DNA of 64,000 nt from the NCBI GenBank assembly GCA_907164885.2, contig OU015500.1:48412646-48476645 (forward strand). Reading direction: 5' to 3'. Below are positions 38,129 to 47,007 of this stretch, in pieces. The translations under genes were made by a program, and so were the position numbers. The stretch is from Dolomedes plantarius (lineage: Eukaryota; Arthropoda; Arachnida; Araneae; Dolomedidae). The number at the start of each line of letters is the position of its first letter. The stretch's first letter is position 1. The notes below the pieces were generated by a model. The model saw only the letters and a program-made list of their open reading frames with translations. It was not told where the DNA came from and searched no databases.

Positions 38129-39260
38129 TTAAGTGCCACTGAATTAGGGATAGCAAAGCCTATGCAAATTGTGTAGCGCTGCGCATCATGCATGCGCAAG
38201 TGAGGGAGCTGTGGTAACTGCGTATATATAGCGCGTACTGTGGTTGTTCTGAATTAGTTGTTGGAATTGCCAGTATGGGTAAACTGCCTGATTTAGACGC
38301 CTTCGATCGCGGACAAATCGTAGGTGCGCGACGCATGGGCCATTCAATTTCCGAAATCGTCAGACAGCTAGGATTATCAAGGTCGACAGTTTCAAGAGTA
38401 TACCAAGAATACATGGATGGTGGGAAAAAAACTAGCGATCGGGCAAACTGCAAAGGACAATTAGCCTTGACAGTGCGTGGTGGGAGACGGCTCAGGCGTA
38501 TTGTACGTAGCCAGCGAAGCCAAACATTAGCTCAAATTACCACCCAGTTTAATGACGGTGCCAGTCGTACAGTCAGTAAACGGACTGTACAACGCTCTCT
38601 TCACCGTATGGGTTTCGGGAGCCGTCGACCTACGAGAGTACCATTGCTCTATACTCGCTATCGGGCTGCACGTCTTGCCTGGGCAAGAGAACACAGAGAC
38701 TGGAGTGTAGAGGACTGGAAACGAGTAGCATGGAGTGATGAGTCTCGACTCCGACTACTTAACGCCGACGGGAGGCTGAGAATACGGCGTCAGGCTCATG
38801 AAGCCATGGATCCTGCATGCCTGGCTGGAACTGTACAAGGGCATGGTGGCTCAATCATGGTCTGGGGTGTTTTTTCGTGGCACAGTTTTGGATCTTTGGT
38901 GTGTGTACCAACCTCCCTCAATGCAATTCGGTACGTAGAGTTGCTGTGTGATCACCTCCATCCGTTTATGCTGTTCTGTTATCCGCACGGTAACGGAGTT
39001 TTCCAGCAAGACAACTGTACCTCTCACAAGTCCCGGTTGGCTACTGGCTGGTTGGATGAGCATTCCTCTGACTTCTCTGTCATGAATTGGCCACCTAGAA
39101 GCCCAGACTTAAATCCTATTGAGTATCTTTGGGATGTTTTGGAACAAGGCGTGAAAGGCCATCACACAGCACCAAAGAACCTTACTGAATTATGGACAGC
39201 TTTAGCCAATATTTGGCAAGCCATTCCCGATTATTATTTAAAGAATGAAGACTAATGATA
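38126..39260 (+). mobile_element. Tc1-like transposon, 3'-truncated
   Basis: The 5' end abuts the TA array (CACTTAAGTGCCACTGAATT), followed by ~150 bp and an intact transposase ORF. No matching inverted terminus was found in the ~400 bp after the ORF, so the 3' end appears lost or replaced. Confidence 0.75.
38275..39255 (+). CDS. Tc1-family transposase, DD36E spacing, altered C-terminus
   Basis: 326 codons, uninterrupted, ATG start. Residues ~1-110 hold two helix-turn-helix modules that bind the TIR (RGQIVGARRMGHSISEIVRQ; then RRIVRSQRSQTLAQITTQF with TVSKRTVQRSLHRMG). The catalytic core is WSDESR (D ~154), FQQDNCTSH (D ~243) and SPDLNPIEYLW (E ~280). I count 36 residues between the second D and the E; classical Tc1 has 34. 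It cuts and pastes TA-flanked elements in the nucleus. From memory, close relatives end with an RRV...KARGG segment. Here the last residues (IPDYYLKNED) diverge, so about 30 C-terminal residues seem replaced. Activity is doubtful despite the open frame. Confidence 0.9.
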   Translation: MGKLPDLDAFDRGQIVGARRMGHSISEIVRQLGLSRSTVSRVYQEYMDGGKKTSDRANCKGQLALTVRGGRRLRRIVRSQRSQTLAQITTQFNDGASRTVSKRTVQRSLHRMGFGSRRPTRVPLLYTRYRAARLAWAREHRDWSVEDWKRVAWSDESRLRLLNADGRLRIRRQAHEAMDPACLAGTVQGHGGSIMVWGVFSWHSFGSLVCVPTSLNAIRYVELLCDHLHPFMLFCYPHGNGVFQQDNCTSHKSRLATGWLDEHSSDFSVMNWPPRSPDLNPIEYLWDVLEQGVKGHHTAPKNLTELWTALANIWQAIPDYYLKNED

Positions 39261-39876
39261 GTTATTCCCGAATGGAGAATTCTAAACAAAAGGCAATCGC
39301 AAATCACTTCCATTGTACAGCTAGAATCATTCTTCTCTTTTTTTTTCTTCTTTTTTTTTTTGAGAATTACCCATCTTTCATCGACTGCCATTCATGGAAG
39401 CTTGAGATATGAACAAGATAACCAAGGTATTTTTTTAGTAGTAGTACAAATAAAACGGATACGTAATTTTTATTCAAATGTTCGTTCACAAGCATTTTAA
39501 GTTATGTTTAAAATAGGTTCATGAAAACTTAGAAGCTAATACAATTTACTATATCCATCTTCTGAATATGTCGAATGAAAATCACATCTAGAGACAAACC
39601 ACTACGAGTTGTTGACAGAGATAGGTTAATTTCAAGCTGCAAACCAGATATGTTCTCTGAGAAGTTTGTAAAACCTTTGCTTTGAATCTGCTTTAACTCC
39701 AAATTAAAAATTTCCTTTAAATTTATCGGATTATACCCATGCTATTTTTCGCGTAATTCTTCAAACTTTTCAGAGGGCTTGGTTGTATACATCAGCAAAT
39801 TAGTCAGAAAGAAACAACTCATGTCTCTCATATTGCTATTCGGTGAAAATGAAATGTAATGATTAATGTCCTCTTT
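39261..39876. other. unassigned sequence
   Basis: Pyrimidine-rich tract near 39333-39360; no gene recognised. Confidence 0.4.
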
Positions 39877-40084
39877 CCATTAAGGGGACAAGGGACCTTC
39901 AACCTCGTCCTAACGTAGGATTACGTTCCTCAATAACGGTCCTCCGGAAAGAAAAAATTCAGAGTCCGTCGCGAGTTATAGTTTTGGCAGCGCGTCAAAT
40001 CCAGCAGCAGTAAACAGTTAAACAGAAAATTACCAAAATGCGTCCAAAAAAAGAGTTAAGCAATGATAGGTAATCCTACGTTAA
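39877..40084. mobile_element. TAACGTAGGATTAC repeat, copy 1
   Basis: Bounded by TAACGTAGGATTACG near 39912 and its inverse GTAATCCTACGTTAA near 40070. The body (GGTCCTCCGGAAAG, GTCGCGAGTTATA, AGTAAACAGTTAAACAGAAAA) recurs inverted at 44230-44400 and in direct orientation at 57904-58142. Confidence 0.75.
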
Positions 40085-40692
40085 TAACCCGCGGTAGTTT
40101 CGTTAGAAGAGACTACCTAAAATAATTTTTGTTTTAAATTTTCAATATTTTGCTCTATATACAAAATGAGAATAATTAATATTCTTTTAAGCTACATTGA
40201 AGTTACTTTTAATTCACAAGTAAAAAGGATTTTGAGGAAGAATGGGACCAGTTTTTAAAAACATTCTTCAAAAACGCTAGAAATTTTCAAAATATTCCAT
40301 GCATATTCATTTCCTTCTGATTTCTTCCAAAATACTTGGGATGGTTCATTAAAGTGTTCGTCTGAAAAGTGTGCATCATTATTTGAAACTACAAATATAT
40401 TTTTTTTATTTATAGACCATTTAATAAAGTGTAAAAATGCAAAAACATAAAAAAGTAACAGCCATATTTAAAATAAAATTATTTATAGTTTAAATTAATA
40501 CAAAGGAATTGAATGTACAATTATGTTTATACATATATGGTAAACTTATATTTTAAAACTTTAAGGTTTTTAAATGATATGGAATGCATATAGAGAATTT
40601 TGAAAAATGTCAGTATTTTTGAAAGAAAATTGAAAATAAATTGCAGGTAGTCTCTTCTAACGAAACTACCACGGGTTATTAACGTAGGATTA
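40071..40692. mobile_element. TIR element sharing the same terminal motif
   Basis: TAATCCTACGTTAATAACCC, GGTAGTTTCGTTAGAAGAGA at the left recurs inverted at 40645-40692 (about 48 bp). Interior ~530 bp AT-rich, no ORF. Confidence 0.7.
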
Positions 40693-40819
40693 CTTATCGT
40701 TGCTTACCTCTTTTGTATGTATGCTAGCTGAAAACCCGCACTTCGTTACGGAGTACATTCAAATTAAATACAACGGTCAATGTATGCAATTAATGCCAAT
40801 ATATATATATATATATATA

Positions 40820-42195
40820 CACTCATGGACAAAAAAATTAGCGCACCAAGAAGGAGTCGTCAAAATGAAACGAAATTTTACATACGTAATGACTACTTTG
40901 ATATAAGTAAATGATAAGAAAATCAAAGGAAAAGGATAATTTATTTCAGAGAAAAAGGCAAAAGAACGGAGGAGTTAATACTCCGTTGGACCCCCTCTAG
41001 CGCGAATGCACGATGCGATACGATCGGGCATTGAGTCATACAAGTTCTGTATGATGTCTTGAGATATTTCGTTCCATATTTGCTGTAACCTTGCCTCTAG
41101 TTCGTTCAAACTCGTGGGATGCCCAACTCGTCGTCCCAAATGATCCCAGATATGCTCGATTGGAGACAAATCTGGGGATCGGGCAGGCCAAGGAAGGGTA
41201 GTAACAGTGCGGAGACAGTCTTGTGACACCCTTGCCGTATGAGGCCGAGCATTGTCTTGTTGAAAAATGGCTCCTGGGACTCGATGCATGAGTGGCAACA
41301 CATGTGGTTGCAGGATTTCATGAACATACCGCTGGGCTGTTATGGTGCCACGGAACAATAATAGGGGTGACCGTGTATTGTAGGCAATGGCACCCCATAC
41401 CATCACTCCAGCTGTGGGAGTGATGTGTCGCTGTACAGCAAAGGTAGGATTGAAGCGTTCACCACGGGCTCTCCACACACGAACACGATTGTCATCACTG
41501 CCGAGATTGAATCTGGATTCGTCGCTAAAGACGACCTGGTTCCATTCCGCTGCAGTCCAGTTTCCTCGTGCGCGGCAAAACTCCAAACGGAGGCGTCGAT
41601 GGGTGGGCGTCAAGGGCAGCACACGTAATGGGCGCCGCGATACCAACTGTCCTTCAGCCAGGCGCCTTCGTATGGTTCGAGAAGACACAGAGGCCCCTAG
41701 TGAAGGTGCTACCTGTGCCTGGATGGCGTCCGATGAAGCAGTTGGCTGTACGCGTGCATTTCTTACGATGTGGTGGTCTGTCGAGGGCGCCCTGAGCCTG
41801 GTCTTCGTGTACATGACATCTCTCGGATCCACTGGTCCCAACACCTCCTCACAACACAATCAGAGCGGCCTAATTGACGAGCTACTCGCCTAGCTGACCA
41901 CCCAGCTTCCATCATCCCGACGATTCTCCCCCTCTCAAACTGCGACAACTGCTTATATTGTCTTCGAACACGGCGTAATGGCATGTCTATCTCAGCTCTT
42001 CCTTTGTAAATGATTCAGCACACTCAAACAAGCTTTGGTTACCTGTTTTATACTCCACAGAGTACTATGTTCAACGCCCTCTACCGGCTATACGTAATGC
42101 GCAATCACGCTGCATTTCTAATCATTTGCATATCTCCCCGACATGTACCTTCATTGCAAGTTTCGTTACGATCCCGCAATTATTTCTTGGTGCGC
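40820..42195 (-). mobile_element. Tc1-like transposon inserted in the Helitron
   Basis: The left end CACTCATGGACAAAAAAATT continues as AGCGCACCAAGAA; the right end retains the inverse TTCTTGGTGCGC. The outermost ~20 bp of the right TIR are missing or replaced. Flanked on the left by a TA array (40799-40819). Confidence 0.82.
40975..41984 (-). pseudogene. Tc1-family (Tcb2-like) transposase, one frameshift
   Basis: The N-terminal part (41984 down to about 41780) has helix-turn-helix sequence QFERGRIVGMMEAGWSARRV. A small deletion near 41775-41800 shifts frame; the rest runs to 40975. Catalytic motifs are FSDESRFNL (D), IFQQDNARPHTA (D) and SPDLSPIEHIWDHLGRR (E), with 32 residues between second D and E by my count. 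The C-terminus is complete (CIRARGGPTEY). From memory it resembles Tcb2-type transposases common in spiders. It would act on the TIRs of its own element, but the frameshift between DNA-binding and catalytic halves makes it non-functional. Antisense ORFs over 41387-41893 are shadows. Confidence 0.92.
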
Positions 42196-42254
42196 GATAC
42201 GTAATTGTATACATTGATAAATACGATGATCAATGTATACAATTGATGTAAAAA

Positions 42255-42276
42255 TATATATATATATATATATATT
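42255..42276. repeat. short (TA)n array
   Basis: About 11 TA units inside the reversed Helitron. Confidence 0.85.
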
Positions 42277-42842
42277 TATAAAAAATCGTAAAGGATATTT
42301 TTATAGACAAAATAACGTAGAAGAAAATATTCAAATTAAATGTAATAGGGCATACTAAAGAATATAGTACAGTTAATATAGTACAGTTTGAGGAACATAA
42401 CATCTTTTATTGTATTTTAATATTTTTATGGATAATGTCCAATCGTCTGCTGCATTAGAAGGAAAAAAATATTTTTTGCCTATTTAGTTGTTATGCACGT
42501 GACGATAAATTTATTTAAAGTACCAGAAAAAGAAATCACGTGATCAGCATTTAATAAATTAAATTCTAAAAATTAATCTCTAAAAATTCACCAAAAGTCA
42601 GAAAAGTTAGATAAAGATTCGAAAAAGATCTCATTTTAAAGGAATTTTTATGATCTTTCTAGTGATATAAATTTTATAACCCTCAAATAATTATTTTAAA
42701 TGCAAACTTAAAAAAAGTTTCCAAAACAGCTTCAAAATTTAGTTTAAAAAAATCTAAGAAGAATTTCACAAAAATCTTTCTTAGTGCACTCCAACACTAT
42801 ATATATATAGATATGTATGTATGTGTTATGTATATATGCATC

Positions 42843-44141
42843 TAGAGAGGCTGTTCACAGATTTTTTAGACGATGTATATTGTATTCACAAAACTAAATT
42901 ACATAAAATTCTTGTGTTTTAAATGTTCTATTTGACATCCCTTATTCTGATCTATCTTTCGACACCGCAATTTCCAGGATAATAATGCCTTTTGAAGTGT
43001 CAGAAGAGGTATTCTATCACATTCCTCTTGAACAGCTTTCCAGAGTCCTGTAAGGGTTTTGGGACGACGTTTGGATAATGCAGATTTTAAAAGTCCGAAA
43101 GCACAAAAATCCATAGGTGATACATCGGGAGATTTAGTAGGGATATCAGTGAAGGGTATGGCCTTGATACCAGTTTTTTGTTCCATTTCTTTTAGGAAAT
43201 TTACAGTGGATTTTGATGTGTGACTGCTAGCTTTGTCCTGATGGAGTCTCACAGATTGAGGGCACTGTGGGTAAAGCGATGGTATTTCATTCAGAAAAAT
43301 TGGCGATAAAATATGTTCCTGATAGTATTTGGAGTTAATCTTGACATTTTTTCCACTCTCTTTATTTTTAACTTGCCATTATAAGAAAAACCAGCAACAA
43401 TCATGAATCCCTTAGAAAAACTTTCTTTCGATTCTTTGAACCATGTACTTAAATTTTTTTCTCCCCCTTTTATGATAATAAATGGCTCTTTTTTGTTGCA
43501 ATCATTTAAATACACCCATGATTCATCTATTGTGAGAATTGTTTTCCATTTTTCTTTGGATAAGTATTTCTCATATAGAATTCTGCAGCGTGTCCTACGT
43601 TCAGCGATATGATTTGGAAGAAGACGACGCACATTACGTTTTTTCGCTTTCTTAAGATTTAAATCAACGTTTATCATTTTGTTTACAGTGGACACCGAGC
43701 ATTTTAATGATTTTGCAACTGTCCTTTGACTAGGGGGATTTTCTTTTAACAATAAACAAAGTACTTTTGCAATAGTCGAAGATGTCCGTTTTTTCCTTGG
43801 ATACTTGTTTGGAATTTTTGTCCCACTTGAGGCTCCAATTTCAAGTTTTTTTCCTTTCTTGTTGATGATATTACCTATCGACGCTTTAGATATCACAAAA
43901 CCATGACTCTCACATCGTTTTTGGATAACGGAGTATGCATATTTCTCTTTGGAAAGAGCATAAATGTAGCCTTCGAACCACTGCTTTGTTAAAAACGCCA
44001 TTTTGAATAAAAACAAAACTTTCAAGCCGCAGACGATAATTTTGACTTTTAAAAACATAGTACAATTGCAATTATTTCTTTTGCAGCAAACGATTTTTTA
44101 TTACCGCTTACCAAAATCGTCTAAAAAATGTGCGAACAGCC

Positions 44142-44147
<6 letters not shown>
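42843..44147 (-). mobile_element. mariner-like DD41D transposon, 1.3 kb
   Basis: The element is 42845-44145 with ~28-bp TIRs. The left end is GAGAGGCTGTTCACAGATTT and the right end, inverted, is CAGAGGCTGTTCGCACATTT. Both continue TTTAGACGAT. TA flanks both ends (42843-42844, 44146-44147), the standard Tc1/mariner TSD. The transposase is on the minus strand. Confidence 0.92.
42899..44001 (-). pseudogene. DD41D (rosa/Visitor-type) transposase, one frameshift
   Basis: I start at the internal ATG at 44001 (MAFLTKQWFEG). An upstream in-frame ATG at 44058 lies closer to the TIR. N-terminal helix-turn-helix regions are followed by the catalytic motifs ILTIDESWVYL (first D), LHQDKASSHTS (second D) and KSPDVSPMDF. 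From the second D to the D of PMDF I count 41 intervening residues, which fits the DD41D group (rosa, Visitor) rather than mariner DD34D. The frame changes once near 43366, in an A-rich run of the GKLKIK region. Both frames read sensibly on either side, so this is a single indel. Otherwise the protein reaches its end at 42899. Confidence 0.88.

Positions 44148-44216
<69 letters not shown>
44146..44216. repeat. (TA)n array with GTGTGT end
   Basis: About 35 TA units, then CATGTGTGTGTGTATG. Confidence 0.93.
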
Positions 44217-44218
<2 letters not shown>

Positions 44219-44224
44219 GTGTGT

Positions 44225-44570
44225 GTGTATGTCAAAATTTTGACGCATTTTAGCACTTTTCTGTTTAACTGTTTACTGCTTGCCCAAGCGATATAGACTG
44301 GGTTTGGCGCGCAGCCAAAATTATAACTCGCGACGGCGGAGGATTTTAGCGTCTGAAATTTTGCTTTCCGGAGGACCGTTATGGAGGAACGTAATCTTGC
44401 GTTAAAAACGGCATGTTTCTGCCAAAAAATCATTATTTTCTATTCTAATAGTCTTCAATGTAGTCAAACAAATTTATAATTATTCTCATTCTATGGTATA
44501 TAAAATTAAAAACTGAAAATTTGAAAATTCTTGGTTGAAGGTCTCTTGTCCCCTTCATGGTACTTACTAC
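44225..44570 (-). mobile_element. TAACGTAGGATTAC repeat, inverted copy
   Basis: GTTTAACTGTTTACTG, CTCGCGACGG, CCGGAGGACCGTTATGGAGG and the distal GGTCTCTTGTCCCCTT are the reverse complement of 39877-40060. With that copy it forms outer inverted arms around the nested block. Confidence 0.7.
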
Positions 44571-45480
44571 CGCACAATTTGCATCCCATTCTCTCGCTGA
44601 TAGTCATAGTTTTAACTGATTTAAAAGTTTATCAAATTCTGAGACGGGAAAAACAATAAACAATACACCTTTTCATACAACGCAACTCCCCAGCTCTAAC
44701 ACGTTCTCTCTCAAACTGCGTACTGCATTTTCACTGCGTATGTTCTTCCCGTAATTATTTTGATGGTAAAACCTCTGTGTGACACATATTCAATTTTAAA
44801 ACGTACTTATGAACAAAAAGTATACAAAATACTCGATTCGAGATTTTAAATAAGCACTACAGTGTTGTTGATTAAATTCTTTAATTTTTTCTTCCTGTGG
44901 TAAACGTCTGTCAAAGCACTGCCATATTACTTGTGCTATTGAAAATTTTGAGGAACATGAAAAAGGCCGAATCACAAATCTGTCACAATGATAAGAATAG
45001 CACCTGATTGCTAACAAACATATTCAAACATGAACATGTTAGGAATAATTTTTTCTTTGTGTTATAGTATTCTATTTCTATTCTGCTGAGTTTAGCCGCA
45101 ATGCCACTTCTCAAGCTTTAAAATTATATTGATGGATTATTTCAATTTTATTCCTTCTTGATAAAATTTAATAAAAGGCAGGAATTTTTCATCTGCTCTC
45201 GATCATGCATAAATCTAAATTGAGTGACATATAAGAAATTAATTAAATAAAGAGAATTTTCAATTTCAAGATTTTCTTCTGTTCCACTTAAAAAAGAATG
45301 CTTCAAATTTTTTTATAATTGACAGTATTCAATTTGCAAATAATTGAGATCCATTTAAGGGAAAACTTACCATGAGACTGCTTTCTAACTAAAAAAATTT
45401 TCGGGGGGGTAAGAAGCGAGTGAAAAGTAATGAAATTAAAAAAATCATTTATTTTATTTAAATATTTTATAGTTTCAACA
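44571..45480. other. unassigned sequence
   Basis: The 73-codon minus-strand ORF at 44796-45017 has no recognisable domain. Confidence 0.4.
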
Positions 45481-45484
45481 ATAT

Positions 45485-46215
45485 CAGGGTGAACTCAAGA
45501 GGTTTTAAGACAGGAACTAAGCCTCCCCCCAAAGGTCACTTTTTATTACAGCTCTCGAAACAATATGAACTATCTGGAGTCAGCCTGTATACTTATGAGC
45601 TCTACGATTGTTTGTATCAAAGATGTCTCGTAATTAAATTTCGCCGAGTAATCAAGGTAAGCACTCTAGATTCCGATTTTAAGTTCATTTCGAACTTCAT
45701 AATGTAGCAAAAGAATAATGTAGCATAATTCAGTAAAAAATCTCAAGAGCTTGTAAGATGGGACTTAGCGCCGTTATAATATAGCATAATGTAGCAAGAC
45801 TCAAGATGCTGTTAGACGCGACTCAGCCCCGTCATAATGTAGTATAATGTAGCAAGACTCAAGAGCTTGTAAGATGTGACTCAGTCCTGTTATAATATAG
45901 CATAATGTAGCAAGACTCAACAGATTTTAAATCGCGACTCAGTCCCGTCATAATATAGCATAATGTAGCAAGACTCAAGAGGTTGTTAGACGGGACTCAG
46001 CCTCCCACCCCCACCCTCAAAGACTCCTTTATGTCTCTCGAAACAAAATGAACTATCTGGAGTCAGCTTGTGTACTTAAGAGTTCTACGACTGTTCGTAC
46101 CAAAGATGCGGTGCAATTAAATTTCGCCGAGATATTATGATATGCCCTCTCAATTCTGGTTTTAAGTTCCCTTCGAACTGCATAATATAGCAAAAGAATC
46201 TTGGAAATAAATTTG
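45485..46215. repeat. 58-bp satellite between two ~230-bp direct repeats
   Basis: GTAGCAAGACTCAA recurs at 45791, 45849, 45907 and 45965, exactly 58 bp apart, with a diverged upstream unit near 45717. The flanks (45491-45715 and 45975-46200) are direct repeats of each other sharing GAACTATCTGGAGTCAGC and AATTAAATTTCGCCGAG. Confidence 0.9.
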
Positions 46216-46830
46216 AAGAAAAAATAGATCTCGTTTTATTTCATTTAGATGATATCAAAAGATCGAAAGCGAAAATGCTGAATATGTTGTTAGCCTGCAA
46301 GAAAAGGACTTATGATATCACTTAACTTTTGGTATCTTTTACAGGGGTTCGTTGCTTAAAGTAGACAATGATGGAAACTACAAGAAATTCGGCTATGTAA
46401 ATTTTATCTTACTTCAGACTTCCCTGTTACCGAAAGATGCGTTTATAGTGAACTCTCTTCGTAGTAAAAAGTCCATGTATATTCGAACTTATCAAAAGTT
46501 CATGTAATTAGATTCCTGAAAATCCTTATCGTACATGGACATGGTAAGATAAGGTAAGAAAAGATGGCATGGTAAAACATGGCAACTAAAAATCTGCGAT
46601 GCCAATTGATGACCAACATCTGGCAACACACTGATTAACCTCGAAGATCTCTTATGCTAAACTAAGGGAAATTTTCCCCTCAGAATTTCTCTTATCACAT
46701 ATTAGCAAAAGAATTTTTCTTGAGTTCTATATACTGCATTTGAAATTATATCTTTTACAGAAAGTAAACGTATTCTTAAAAATTATTTCTATTTTTATTT
46801 ATCTTTTTCAAAACACTATTTTGTTTTTAT
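46216..46830. other. unassigned AT-rich sequence
   Basis: No gene recognised. Confidence 0.4.
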
Positions 46831-47007
46831 TGCTATAGACATCAATAATTTCATATTTAAACTGACATCTGAAAATTTTTAAATTTAACTGCTATGCGAT
46901 TATTACTCAAACAGCTATTTTCATGCCCCCCCAAAAAGAATTAAAAATCATGCATTTACCAATATGTGGTTATAAAAAAAATGACCGACAAATTGGCCAT
47001 TGTTTAG
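46831..47007. repeat. duplicated segment, copy 1, left part (target of element B)
   Basis: GCTATAGACATCAATAAT to TTGTTTAG matches 50553-50920. The segment resumes after element B at 49813-49925. Confidence 0.82.

Larger units (their letters stand above)
40724..42800 (-). mobile_element. Helitron copy, minus strand, interrupted by a Tc1 element
   Basis: 40724-40800 is the 3' end (reverse complement: CCGTAACGAAGTGCGG hairpin, then CAGCTAG). 42200-42798 is the rest, matching 55664-56463 in inverted order, including the CACGTG-containing middle and TTCCTC-AACTGTAC-A. The 5' ~100 bp are missing. A Tc1 element (40820-42195) splits the copy inside its TA-rich part. Confidence 0.8.

Noticed and set aside
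41387..41893. 168-codon plus-strand ORF
   Set aside because: Antisense shadow of the Tc1 transposase on the minus strand, which carries the conserved motifs.
45703..46004. CRISPR-like array
   Set aside because: The 58-bp units repeat end to end without unique spacers; it is a minisatellite in a eukaryotic context.
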